A stretch of DNA of 6,932 bases from Myxococcota bacterium (GTDB lineage Bacteria > Myxococcota > Polyangia > GCA-2747355 > JAKLHH01). Each line of letters starts with the position of its first letter. Position 1 is the first letter of the stretch. A program made the position numbers and the translations under genes. The notes beneath the pieces are model-generated. The model ran no database searches, had not been told where the DNA came from, and saw only the letters and a list, made by a program, of their open reading frames with translations. The stretch is taken from assembly GCA_022710245.1 (NCBI GenBank), contig JAKLHH010000402.1, positions 1-6,932 on the forward strand, given 5' to 3'. Positions 1 to 6,043 of this stretch are shown in pieces.

Positions 1-2
1 AG

Positions 3-674
3 CCGGCCACGCCGGCCTCTCGCCCGGTGAAGCTGGCGCCCGCCGCGCGCCGCGAGGGCGTGCGCCCGCTGGTCGAGGACGCAGCGAGGCGGCACCGCCT
101 GCCGCCGGAGCTGGTCCTCGGCGTGATCCAGATCGAGTCCGGCTTCCGCGCCGACGCGCGCTCCGGCGTGGGCGCCCGCGGGCTGATGCAGCTGATGCCC
201 GGCACGGCCGCCGCGCTCGCGCGCCGCCTCGGTCGCGAGCGCTACGACGTCGACGATCCCGAGTTCAACGTGGAGGCCGGCTGCGCCTACCTGGCGCTCC
301 TCCTCGAGCTCTTCGACGGGGACGTGCGCCTGGCCCTGGCCGCCTACAACACCGGGCCCGTGCGCGTGCAGCGCTGGCGCCGCGAGGGGCGCGAGCTCCC
401 GGCCTCCTCGCAGCGCTATGTGGGCGCCGTCCTCGCCGCGCGCGACGCCTTCGCCGCTGGCGCCGAGCCCGCCTCGCGGCCCGCGGCGGCGCCCTCCCTC
501 GATCGCGACGGCCTCCGCGCGCTGGTCCGCCGTCAGCGCACCGTCTACGGCGAGCGGCCCGACGACGGCCTCGTCGGCGTCCCCGCGAGCCAGCCCGCCT
601 CGCTCGCTCCGCCGCCCGCTCCGTCCGCGGCAGACGCTCTTCCGCCCGAACCGACGCCGGGCGCCGGCCTCTGA
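3..674 (+). CDS. Lytic transglycosylase, SLT domain (5' end probably outside window)
   Basis: A soluble lytic murein transglycosylase of the Slt/MltC-like fold (GH23 type). The family cleaves the MurNAc-GlcNAc bond of peptidoglycan in the periplasm and leaves a 1,6-anhydro end. Counting from the GTG at 27, the catalytic Glu is E37 in IQIESGF, followed by the family signatures GARGLMQLMPGTA (49-61), NVEAGCAYL (81-89) and LALAAYNTGP (102-111). About 70 Pro/Ala-rich residues with no recognisable domain follow from residue 145. The frame stays open upstream of the GTG to the window edge and no ribosome binding site precedes the GTG. I therefore think V27 is internal and that a signal peptide or membrane anchor is encoded outside the window. 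If the GTG were the start, the 215-residue protein would lack an export signal, which would be odd for this enzyme. The catalytic core is complete. The family call is firm; the exact subfamily cannot be given. Confidence 0.88.
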   Translation, partial: PATPASRPVKLAPAARREGVRPLVEDAARRHRLPPELVLGVIQIESGFRADARSGVGARGLMQLMPGTAAALARRLGRERYDVDDPEFNVEAGCAYLALLLELFDGDVRLALAAYNTGPVRVQRWRREGRELPASSQRYVGAVLAARDAFAAGAEPASRPAAAPSLDRDGLRALVRRQRTVYGERPDDGLVGVPASQPASLAPPPAPSAADALPPEPTPGAGL

Positions 675-706
675 CCACGGACCGCGAGGCAGGGTGAGGG
701 GGGGAT

Positions 707-734
707 TTGCTGCGCGGCCCCGAGAGGCGATAAT
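707..734 (+). promoter_or_regulatory. Candidate sigma70-type promoter for the small membrane protein gene
   Basis: TTGCTG at 707-712 and GATAAT at 729-734 are separated by 16 bases, in an otherwise GC-rich gap of 99 bases between genes. The -10 box matches the consensus at five of six positions and the -35 box at three of six. Transcription would start near 741 and give a leader of about 33 bases before the GTG at 774. This rests on pattern alone. Confidence 0.4.
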
Positions 735-761
735 GCAGCATCACCCCGGAAGCTTGCCCCC

Positions 762-768
762 GAGGAGG
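762..768 (+). promoter_or_regulatory. Ribosome binding site GAGGAGG
   Basis: GAGGAGG lies five bases before the GTG at 774. It is the strongest Shine-Dalgarno match in the window, and it fixes the GTG rather than any later ATG as the start of the small membrane protein. Confidence 0.75.
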
Positions 769-773
769 CCGCC

Positions 774-1157
774 GTGCGCACGCCGCTCCCAGCGATCGCG
801 ATCCTGATGCTGCTCGCCTGCAGCGCCGCGCTCGCAGACCCCCACCTCCCCACCGAGGACCAGGTGAAGCGCAAGCTGGGCGAGGTCAAGGACGAACCCG
901 ATCGCACCTACCAGCGAGACTCGGTGGAGGGCTTCGGGCAGAAGACGGTCAGCGCCGCCGGCTGGGTGAAGGAGAAGCTCGCCGCCCTGCACATCACCCC
1001 CGCGCGGTTGATGGTCGGGCTCGGCATCCTCGGCATCCTCTTCACCTGGAACAAGAACAAGAAGAAGACGCACTGGGCGCTGGTGAGCGGCGTCAGCTTC
1101 CTGCTGGCGATCTTCGGGGCGGCCGCGATCTTCCTCAAGTGGACGGCGTTCAACTGA
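774..1157 (+). CDS. Small exported/membrane protein of unknown function, 127 aa
   Basis: I do not recognise this family. The start is a GTG with a strong ribosome binding site. Residues 1-21 look like a secretion signal: one Arg, a hydrophobic run, then SAALA before D22, a good signal peptidase I site. The same stretch also contains LLAC (13-16), which could act as a lipobox with C16 as the lipidated residue, so the protein may be either processed type. A charged, helical, soluble part follows (22-75, rich in K, E and D). Two hydrophobic segments come next, at 79-92 and about 101-121, joined by a very basic loop NKNKKKTH (93-100). By the positive-inside rule that loop faces the cytoplasm, which puts the charged N-terminal part in the periplasm. 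It sits downstream of a cell-wall enzyme but has its own promoter-like sequence, and it converges on the transporter gene. No catalytic motif is visible. Confidence 0.8.
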   Translation: MRTPLPAIAILMLLACSAALADPHLPTEDQVKRKLGEVKDEPDRTYQRDSVEGFGQKTVSAAGWVKEKLAALHITPARLMVGLGILGILFTWNKNKKKTHWALVSGVSFLLAIFGAAAIFLKWTAFN

Positions 1158-1174
1158 CCTGATCGGCGAGCCGG

Positions 1175-1231
1175 ATCACTCCGCGGCAGCCGCCGCCGCC
1201 GGACATAGAAGATGGCATCACTCCGCGGCAG
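1175..1231. repeat. 15-bp direct repeat spanning the transporter stop codon
   Basis: ATCACTCCGCGGCAG occurs at 1175-1189 and again at 1217-1231, 42 bases apart. The second copy carries the stop codon of the minus-strand transporter (the last residues AAE and TGA). The first copy repeats the same codons and stop in the same frame 14 codons further on. A GC-only hairpin (GCGGC 1183-1187, GCCGC 1192-1196) overlaps the first copy. No T-run follows on either strand, so I do not call a terminator. Confidence 0.75.
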
Positions 1232-3380
1232 GCGTCGCGGGGGGCGGCGGCGCGGCGGGCGCCACGAAGCGGTTGTAGAGGAGCAGCCCCACCACGGTGG
1301 CCGCGCCGATGCCGCTGAAGATCAGCCACAGCGTGCGCGGCCGGTTCAGCTCGTCGACGAAGGTGACGTAGAGGTTGGCGCCGACGACGCTGCCGATGCT
1401 GCTCCCGATCACCCCGTAGAGGAAGACGTAGCCCATGTACAGGGCGACGCGCGCGCGCGGCGCGGTCTGTCCCACGTAGGCGATGAACTTCGGGTGCGCG
1501 GTCATCTCGCCGATGGAGAAGATGGTGACCCCGAGGATGAAGACCCAGATCCCGCTGGAGAGCGACAGCACCGCCATGCCCAGCGTCGCGAAGCAGATGC
1601 CGACGATCATGGTGGGGAGCGCCCGGGTCTTCTTCACCAGGCTGGAGACGACGAGCTGCAGCAGGATGATGGCGCCGCCGTTGATCACCGTGACGTGCTC
1701 GACGTCGAAGCGCCAGCTCGCCTGCACCCCGACGGCGCGGAGCGCGGCGTTCACCGCGCGATCGAGGCTGGAGGCGTCGACGTAGGCCTGCACGTACCAG
1801 AGCACCGAGTCGAACATCTGGAAGTAGAGCACCCAGAAGCCCGAGTAGATGAAGATCATCAGCAGGAAGCGGAGGTGGTCGCGGTAGCGCGCGATCTCGC
1901 GCGTGTCGATGGCGTAGAGCGCGAGCAGCGTCGAGGCGATGACGCCGCAGAGGATGCGAGCGAAGAGCGACAGGTGCGGCAGCAGCGCGAGGAGGAGGAC
2001 GATGCCGGCCAGGGTCCCGAGCAGGACCGCGGCCCGGCTGGCGGTGGTGCCGGCCTGGAACCGCCGCGCGAGACCGAGGACGAGCAGGCTGCCGCCGAGG
2101 AGCAGGCCGAGGAAGAGGACCAGGAACGAGCGCTCGCCGGCGCGGGCCACCAGCTCGTCGAGCTCGGGGAGGCTCAGCCCGGCGAGCCCGGGCTTGCTCG
2201 CGAGGACCTCGTGGACCAGCGCGCGGCGCTCGGCGTAGGCCGCGCGGTCGCGCAGGCGCAGGTGGTAGACGCCGCGCTCGAGGGTCAAAAGGAGCCAGCC
2301 GCTCCCGAGGAGGCCCCGCTCGGCGGGGCTGACGCGCAGGCTGACCCTCTGCTGCAGCTCGGCGCGGAGCCGGGCGAGCAGCGCCTCGTCGACGCCGCGA
2401 GCGCCGGGCAGCGCCCGCAGCGCCGCGAGGAGCGCGGGCGCGTGGCGGTCCAGGTGGTCCGGGTCGTGCAACGTGAGCCGGGCGGCGGCGCCCTCGCGCT
2501 TCAGCGTGAACCCCGCGGGCTTGCCGAGGTTGCGCTGCACGCGCGCCGTCAGCCGCACGCCGCCGAGCTGGAACCCCGGCGCGCAGACAGCCTGGGTCAC
2601 CCCGGGCACGGTCGCGAAGCGCAGGCCGCCGACGCCGAGGAGCCCGGCGAGGAGCACCCCGATCACCACCCGGCCGCCCGTCGTGCGGGCCGCGTGGTGA
2701 AGCAGGACGCAGGGGCTGTAGATGATCTCGAAGGCGTTCGCGAGCGTCTGCAGCAGCCCCGGTCGCGGCGCGGGCGCGGCCTCGCGCGGGGCCGGCGGCT
2801 CGCGGAAGGCGAGCAGCGTCGGGAGCAGCATCAGCCCGGTGCCGATCGCGGAGGCCAGGATCACCCAGTGGCCGCCGAAGCGATTCTTCAGCAGCGGCAC
2901 CAGCAGCAGCGGGACGAGGAAGGCCCCGAGGTTGATCGACCAGTAGTAGAGGCCGAAGCCGACGCTGCTGTTCGTCTCGTCGGTGCAGCGCGCGATGGTC
3001 CCCGAGATGATCGGCTTGAACGCGCCAGCGCCGAGGCCCACCACGACCAGCGAGAGGAAGACCGCCGAGTAGGCGGTCGCCTGGCTGGTCAGGAAGTAGC
3101 CGCCGCCGAGGAGGGCGAAGGCGACCATCAGCGTGCGCCGGTAGCCGAAGCGATCGGCCAGCGCGCCGCTCAGGATGGGGAGGAAGTAGAGGAGCGGCTG
3201 GATGGTCCCCTTGATGACGCCGACGTCGGGCTTGCTGAAGTGGAGCGTGTCGGTGAGGTAGACCGAGAGGACGCTCATCATCCCGTAGTAGGAGCCCCGC
3301 TCGACGAACTCGAAGAAGACCGCCAGCCAGAAGAGGCGGGGGAAGGCGGAGCGGGTCACCCTGGGCCGGTCATGTTCCAT
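1218..3380 (-). CDS. POT/PTR2-family proton-coupled peptide transporter with a large central insertion
   Basis: An inner-membrane MFS transporter of the proton-dependent oligopeptide transporter (POT) family, which imports di- and tripeptides or related compounds with protons. The family mark ExxER...YYG is intact in helix 1 (E24, E27, R28, Y31, Y32, G33), although the usual Phe after ER is G29. GALADRFGYRR (72-82) is the MFS loop 2-3 motif. FKP (121-123) and FGLYYWSINLGAF (142-154) match the helix 4-5 PTR2 signatures. GEMTAHP (624-630) corresponds to the helix 10 GE..SP motif. The protein has 720 residues against about 450-520 for bacterial members. The excess lies between helix 6 (ending near 190) and helix 7 (from about 503): a hydrophobic segment at 238-256, a soluble part at 257-417, and hydrophobic segments at 418-437, 449-468 and 472-490. 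ATG 3380 is the first possible start in frame, but no Shine-Dalgarno sequence precedes it. GTG 3359 (codon 8) is an alternative. The gene lies 43 bases after the SGNH gene on the same strand, so it may depend on that transcript. The substrate is unknown. Confidence 0.87.
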   Translation of the reverse strand: MEHDRPRVTRSAFPRLFWLAVFFEFVERGSYYGMMSVLSVYLTDTLHFSKPDVGVIKGTIQPLLYFLPILSGALADRFGYRRTLMVAFALLGGGYFLTSQATAYSAVFLSLVVVGLGAGAFKPIISGTIARCTDETNSSVGFGLYYWSINLGAFLVPLLLVPLLKNRFGGHWVILASAIGTGLMLLPTLLAFREPPAPREAAPAPRPGLLQTLANAFEIIYSPCVLLHHAARTTGGRVVIGVLLAGLLGVGGLRFATVPGVTQAVCAPGFQLGGVRLTARVQRNLGKPAGFTLKREGAAARLTLHDPDHLDRHAPALLAALRALPGARGVDEALLARLRAELQQRVSLRVSPAERGLLGSGWLLLTLERGVYHLRLRDRAAYAERRALVHEVLASKPGLAGLSLPELDELVARAGERSFLVLFLGLLLGGSLLVLGLARRFQAGTTASRAAVLLGTLAGIVLLLALLPHLSLFARILCGVIASTLLALYAIDTREIARYRDHLRFLLMIFIYSGFWVLYFQMFDSVLWYVQAYVDASSLDRAVNAALRAVGVQASWRFDVEHVTVINGGAIILLQLVVSSLVKKTRALPTMIVGICFATLGMAVLSLSSGIWVFILGVTIFSIGEMTAHPKFIAYVGQTAPRARVALYMGYVFLYGVIGSSIGSVVGANLYVTFVDELNRPRTLWLIFSGIGAATVVGLLLYNRFVAPAAPPPPATPAAE

Positions 3381-3423
3381 GGAGGTCGCAATGCTACAGG
3401 AGCAACGGATTGCGAGGAAAGAG

Positions 3424-4062
3424 CTATCGCCCGGGCTGACCGAAGGCGCGCAGGAGCGCCGGGATGACCAGGGGGTCGAGCCGGTCGCGGTAGGTCTGCC
3501 AGGCGAGGTGGAGGCCGTCGCCGGAGTCGAGCGCGTCGTCGAGGTGGCGGTCGGTCGGCGAGACGCGGAGCGCGGCCTCGAGGTCGAGCAGCGCGAGCCC
3601 CTCGGCGCCTCCGAGCGCGCGCAGCCAGTCGTTGAAGGCCCAGATCGCCTCGGCGCGGCCGGGCACCCGCGCCGCGTGCTCGCGCGTCACCGGCACCACC
3701 GTGGCGAGGACAGGGCGGATGGCGGCCCGGCGCAGCTCGGTGAGCCAGCCGCGGACGAGCTCGCGATCCGCGCCGCCGTCGGGGAAGTAGGCGGCGCACT
3801 CCTTGAGGATCACCGCGTCCGGCCGCTCGGCGAGCGCGCGGTCGAGGAGCGGCCGCTTGTCGAACTCGTAGTGGGCCAGCGCGCGCACCCCGTCGAAGAC
3901 GAGGTGCAGCCGCCAGGCCTGGCCCACGGACGCCCCGAGCAGCAGCACGCGGCGTCCCCGGAGCGGCGCGGGCAGCGCGAGGCGGCGCGTGATCAGCGAG
4001 AGCGCCGCGTCGCTCGCCCGGGCCTTGCCCCAGTCGAGGGCCTGCTTGATGCGCCAGTGCAT
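3424..4062 (-). CDS. SGNH/GDSL-type hydrolase-like protein, 212 aa
   Basis: Resembles the SGNH hydrolase superfamily, whose members cleave esters, acyl groups or thioesters with a Ser-His-Asp set. Block I is VLLLGASVGQAW (39-50), with S45 as the proposed nucleophile; the usual GDS is GAS here, and the Asp of that motif is not catalytic. Block V is SGDGLHLAWQTY (180-191), with D182 and H185 in the expected DxxH spacing. The middle motif ILKECAAYFP (85-94) stands where many members have GxND, so the oxyanion residues are not the classical ones. There is no signal peptide, so the protein is probably cytoplasmic. I start at ATG 4062 because GAGGAGA sits eight bases upstream. The ATG at 4098 gives 12 extra residues, lacks a ribosome binding site and overlaps a candidate -10 box. 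The gene precedes the POT transporter by 43 bases and probably forms an operon with it. Length is typical of the superfamily. The fold call is fairly sure; the substrate is unknown. Confidence 0.72.
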   Translation of the reverse strand: MHWRIKQALDWGKARASDAALSLITRRLALPAPLRGRRVLLLGASVGQAWRLHLVFDGVRALAHYEFDKRPLLDRALAERPDAVILKECAAYFPDGGADRELVRGWLTELRRAAIRPVLATVVPVTREHAARVPGRAEAIWAFNDWLRALGGAEGLALLDLEAALRVSPTDRHLDDALDSGDGLHLAWQTYRDRLDPLVIPALLRAFGQPGR

Positions 4063-4070
4063 GACTCTCG

Positions 4071-4077
4071 TCTCCTC
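4071..4077 (-). promoter_or_regulatory. Ribosome binding site GAGGAGA of the SGNH gene
   Basis: Read on the minus strand, GAGGAGA lies eight bases before ATG 4062. It decides the start in favour of 4062 over the upstream in-frame ATG at 4098. Confidence 0.65.
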
Positions 4078-4093
4078 TCGCCTCTCGCCCGCC

Positions 4094-4122
4094 AGCATCG
4101 ATCAGCGCCGGCGGCGATGCAA
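4094..4122 (-). promoter_or_regulatory. Weak candidate promoter for the SGNH-transporter pair
   Basis: On the minus strand, TTGCAT (4122-4117) and GATGCT (4099-4094) are 17 bases apart. Transcription would begin near 4088, about 25 bases before ATG 4062. Each box matches the consensus at only three of six positions, so spacing and position are the main support. Confidence 0.22.
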
Positions 4123-4168
4123 CCGCCCCGCGAGCTGGCAACCTCCGGCCAGTACGGTCGAGCCGCTG

Positions 4169-4241
4169 CAATTGTTGGTCGCGGCAGCTCCCCGCCGCCG
4201 CCCGACGTGCGGGGCGCCGCGGCTCCCGCGGCTCCAATTGT
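4169..4241. repeat. Pair of CAATTGT motifs
   Basis: CAATTGT occurs at 4169-4175 and 4235-4241 in the same orientation, starting 66 bases apart. The second overlaps the proposed -35 box of the lipoprotein promoter, so a protein bound there would compete with RNA polymerase. Two short motifs can occur by chance, but they stand out in sequence this GC-rich. Confidence 0.35.
4216..4232. promoter_or_regulatory. Perfect 7-bp inverted repeat with 3-base loop
   Basis: GCCGCGG (4216-4222), loop CTC, CCGCGGC (4226-4232). It lies just upstream of the second CAATTGT and of the candidate -35 box. It could be an operator or an RNA hairpin for any transcript that reads in from upstream. No T-run follows, so it is not a typical intrinsic terminator. 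GC-rich DNA makes short hairpins likely by chance. Confidence 0.3.
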
Positions 4242-4266
4242 GTGAGACGGCCAGATCGCGTAAAGT
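4238..4266 (+). promoter_or_regulatory. Candidate sigma70-type promoter for the lipoprotein cluster
   Basis: TTGTGT (4238-4243) and TAAAGT (4261-4266) are separated by the ideal 17 bases. Each keeps the most conserved positions (TTG; TA and the final T). Transcription would start near 4273, about 22 bases before ATG 4295. Confidence 0.42.
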
Positions 4267-4283
4267 CGGGACTGTTGCTGCCC

Positions 4284-4289
4284 GGAGAG
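4284..4289 (+). promoter_or_regulatory. Ribosome binding site GGAGAG of the lipoprotein gene
   Basis: GGAGAG lies five bases before ATG 4295. It supports 4295 as the start, although the frame stays open for about 300 bases further upstream, across the divergent region and into the antisense of the SGNH gene. Confidence 0.6.
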
Positions 4290-4294
4290 CCCAG

Positions 4295-5104
4295 ATGACC
4301 AAGACCCAGTGGTACTCCATCCGCCTGGCGGTCGGGATCGTCGCCGCGAGCGCGGCGCTCGCCTGCTCCGCCATCCTCGACCTGGACAGCCTGAAGTCCA
4401 AGACCCCGCCGCCCGACCAGGGGCAGAAGACCGAGCAGGCGGTCGACCAGATGCTCCCGCCGGACCAGTTCATCCCGAAGGACCTCGGGAAGTGCGTCAA
4501 CGGCGCGACCTGCACGGTGACCGGGAAGAAGGGGCTCTGCGCGGTGGGAGCCGCGAGCTGCCCGGAGGGCGGCGCCACCGGGACCTGCAAGCAGACGGTG
4601 CAGCCGGCCGCGGAGGCTTGCAACGGCACCGATCAGAACTGCAACGGCCTCGCCGACGAGTCGGATCCCGAGGCGCACACGGCCTGCGGCGTCGGCAAGT
4701 ACTGCAAGAAGGGGACGAGCAGCACGAGCTGCCAGAGCGGCTGCGCCGTCGCGGCGAACTGCGCCGCGCCCCTCACCTGCGACACGACCAACCACGTCTG
4801 CCGCTGCGGCACCAGCAAGCTCGCCTGCGGGACCGGCGAGACCTGCGAGAACGGGACCGCCGCGGGCAGCTGCAAGTGCGGGAGCACGACGAGCACCACC
4901 GGCGCCGCCTGCAAGGCCACCGAGACCTGCACCGGCGGGGTCTGCGTCCCGAAGGTCACGCCCGACCTCGGCCCCGACAAGGGCACCCCCGACAAGGGCC
5001 CGGCCGACCTGCCGGTGCCCGACAAGCCGCAGACGGTGGACAAGCCGGTCACCCCGGACAAGCCGGTCACCCCGGATCAGCCCACCGTCGGCCTCGAGCC
5101 GTAG
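4295..5104 (+). CDS. Cysteine-rich lipoprotein with a MopE-like metal-binding motif, 269 aa
   Basis: Probably an outer-membrane or surface lipoprotein. The signal sequence (1-23) ends in AALA-C24, a plausible lipobox; residue 25 is Ser, so there is no Asp retention signal. A Pro/Asp/Gln-rich linker (36-65) follows. Residues 67-217 hold 22 cysteines, an even number that would allow up to 11 disulphides. EACNGTDQNCNGLADE (107-122) matches the CNGxDxxCxGxxDE pattern of MopE-type putative metal-binding motifs, which are common in surface proteins of Myxococcota. In methanotroph MopE the protein binds copper; no copper role can be read from this sequence. Cys-x-Cys pairs (169-171, 193-195) and several TCxxxxxxC spacings suggest small EGF-like or knottin-like repeats. 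The tail (about 223-263) is a low-complexity run of DKG, DKP and DQP units. It is the first gene of a plus-strand cluster, 14 bases before the alpha/beta hydrolase. The function is unknown; adhesion, metal binding or a structural surface role are all possible. Confidence 0.83.
   Translation: MTKTQWYSIRLAVGIVAASAALACSAILDLDSLKSKTPPPDQGQKTEQAVDQMLPPDQFIPKDLGKCVNGATCTVTGKKGLCAVGAASCPEGGATGTCKQTVQPAAEACNGTDQNCNGLADESDPEAHTACGVGKYCKKGTSSTSCQSGCAVAANCAAPLTCDTTNHVCRCGTSKLACGTGETCENGTAAGSCKCGSTTSTTGAACKATETCTGGVCVPKVTPDLGPDKGTPDKGPADLPVPDKPQTVDKPVTPDKPVTPDQPTVGLEP
5039..5074 (+). repeat. Two perfect 18-bp tandem repeats coding DKPVTP
   Basis: GACAAGCCGGTCACCCCG occurs twice without a gap, at 5039-5056 and 5057-5074, and encodes DKPVTP twice. 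Degenerate units (PDKG, PDKP, VDKP, PDQP) flank it. The repeat keeps frame, so copy number could vary without breaking the lipoprotein. Confidence 0.85.
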
Positions 5105-5118
5105 GGCCGCCCTCCGCG

Positions 5119-6024
5119 GTGCTGCTCTCCCGCCAGCTCGAGCAGGCGCTCGGCCCGATCGCCGTCGGCCGGGTCAAGACCGACGACGGCGTCGAGCTCC
5201 TCTACCAGACCTTCGGCCAGGGGCCGCCGGTGCTCTTCGCCAACGGCATCGGCGTCCGCTACCCCGGCTCGCTGCGGCAGATGGAGGCGCTCCGCGATCG
5301 CTTCCAGGTCATCTGCTGGGACTACCGCGGCATGGGTCAGAGCGTGCTGCCGGACCACCCCGAGGGCGACCTCTCCATCCCGCGCCACGCCCGTGACGCG
5401 CTCACCGTCCTCGACGCGCTCCGCCTCGAGCGGGCGGTCTTCGTCGGCTGGAGCATGGGCCTGCAGGTCTCGCTGGAGGCGATCCGGCTGCAGCCCGCGC
5501 GAGTGGCCGGGCTGGTGGGGCTGCTCGGGACCTACGGGCAGCCCTTCCGCACCGCCTTCCCGGCGCCGGTCGCTCGCGCGCTCGAGGGCGGCTTCGGCCT
5601 CCTGCAGCGCCACCCGGCCGTCGCCCAGGGCGCGCTCGACCTGGCGGTGGCGCTGCCGAAGGTCGCCTTCGCCGTGCTCAGCCGGGCGCTCTTCGTCGGC
5701 GACGACGCCGACCGCGAGGTCTTCGCGGCCAACGTGCGCTCGGTGGCGGGCGTCGACAAGCGCGTCTACATGCGCACGCTCCTCGAGCTCGCGCGGCACG
5801 ACGCCGCGGACGTGCTCCCCGAGGTGCGCTGTCCGACGCTGATCATCTGCGGCGAGCGGGACCACCTGACCCCGCCGCGGGTCGCGCGCACCATCGCCGG
5901 GCGCGTGCCCGGCGCCCGCTACGTCGAGATCCCTCGCGGCACTCACTTCTGCCTGATCGAGCAGCCGGAGAAGGTCAACGCGCCGCTCCTCGAGCTGCTC
6001 GCCCAGGTCTACGGCCTGGCCTGA
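5119..6024 (+). CDS. Alpha/beta hydrolase fold protein, 301 aa
   Basis: A cytoplasmic alpha/beta hydrolase of the small esterase / lipase / haloperoxidase-like type. The full triad is visible: nucleophile S112 in GWSMG (110-114), acid D248 in CGERDHLTPP (244-253) and base H276 in RGTHF (273-277). The oxyanion strand is VLFANGIG (38-45), with NG in place of the common HG. CWDYRGMGQS (66-75) is the conserved DxRGxGxS loop. Residues 139-215 form the helical lid that sets the substrate. Length is normal for the family and no signal peptide is seen. The start is the GTG at 5119, 14 bases after the lipoprotein stop; the next in-frame ATG (5281) would remove the oxyanion strand. No clear ribosome binding site precedes the GTG, so translation may be coupled to the lipoprotein gene. 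It is followed after 19 bases by an aldehyde dehydrogenase, and the two may act in sequence on a small ester-type compound. The exact substrate is unknown. Confidence 0.88.
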   Translation: MLLSRQLEQALGPIAVGRVKTDDGVELLYQTFGQGPPVLFANGIGVRYPGSLRQMEALRDRFQVICWDYRGMGQSVLPDHPEGDLSIPRHARDALTVLDALRLERAVFVGWSMGLQVSLEAIRLQPARVAGLVGLLGTYGQPFRTAFPAPVARALEGGFGLLQRHPAVAQGALDLAVALPKVAFAVLSRALFVGDDADREVFAANVRSVAGVDKRVYMRTLLELARHDAADVLPEVRCPTLIICGERDHLTPPRVARTIAGRVPGARYVEIPRGTHFCLIEQPEKVNAPLLELLAQVYGLA

Positions 6025-6043
6025 CCCGGCCTGGTGTGAAGCC

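Larger units (their letters stand above)
4063..4294. other. Divergent intergenic control region
   Basis: These 232 bases separate the minus-strand SGNH-transporter pair from the plus-strand lipoprotein cluster. They hold both ribosome binding sites, one candidate promoter in each direction, two CAATTGT heptamers 66 bases apart and a perfect GC-rich hairpin. No ORF here looks coding. Both CAATTG cores are rare AT-rich islands in GC-rich sequence and are palindromic, which would suit an operator or a looped repressor site. No binding protein can be named. Confidence 0.5.

Noticed and set aside
1158..1217. An intrinsic terminator between the convergent genes
   Set aside because: Only a 5-bp GC hairpin and an imperfect GATC-ended inverted repeat are present, with no T-run on either strand.
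3381..3423. An independent promoter for the transporter gene
   Set aside because: A TAGCAT-like -10 box can be drawn, but its -35 partner is poor. The short gap to the SGNH gene is better explained by co-transcription.
1212..3467. A 751-codon open frame on the plus strand, antisense to the transporter gene
   Set aside because: Its product is an almost uninterrupted run of charged and small residues (R, E, D, A, G) with no domain. The opposite strand encodes a clear POT transporter. Long antisense frames arise from G/C third-position bias.
3989..4294. Extension of the lipoprotein frame upstream of ATG 4295
   Set aside because: A signal sequence with lipobox begins at 4295 with a ribosome binding site. 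The upstream part overlaps the SGNH gene on the other strand and would bury the signal.
3356..4795. A 479-codon minus-strand frame covering the SGNH gene, the divergent region and the lipoprotein start
   Set aside because: It is Arg/Ala-rich low complexity, reads through a region with promoter-like features, and is out of frame with the SGNH gene, whose motifs are clear.
4309..5118. N-terminal extension of the alpha/beta hydrolase through the lipoprotein gene
   Set aside because: The extra sequence is an R/G-rich frame shadow of the lipoprotein. The hydrolase fold begins near the GTG at 5119.
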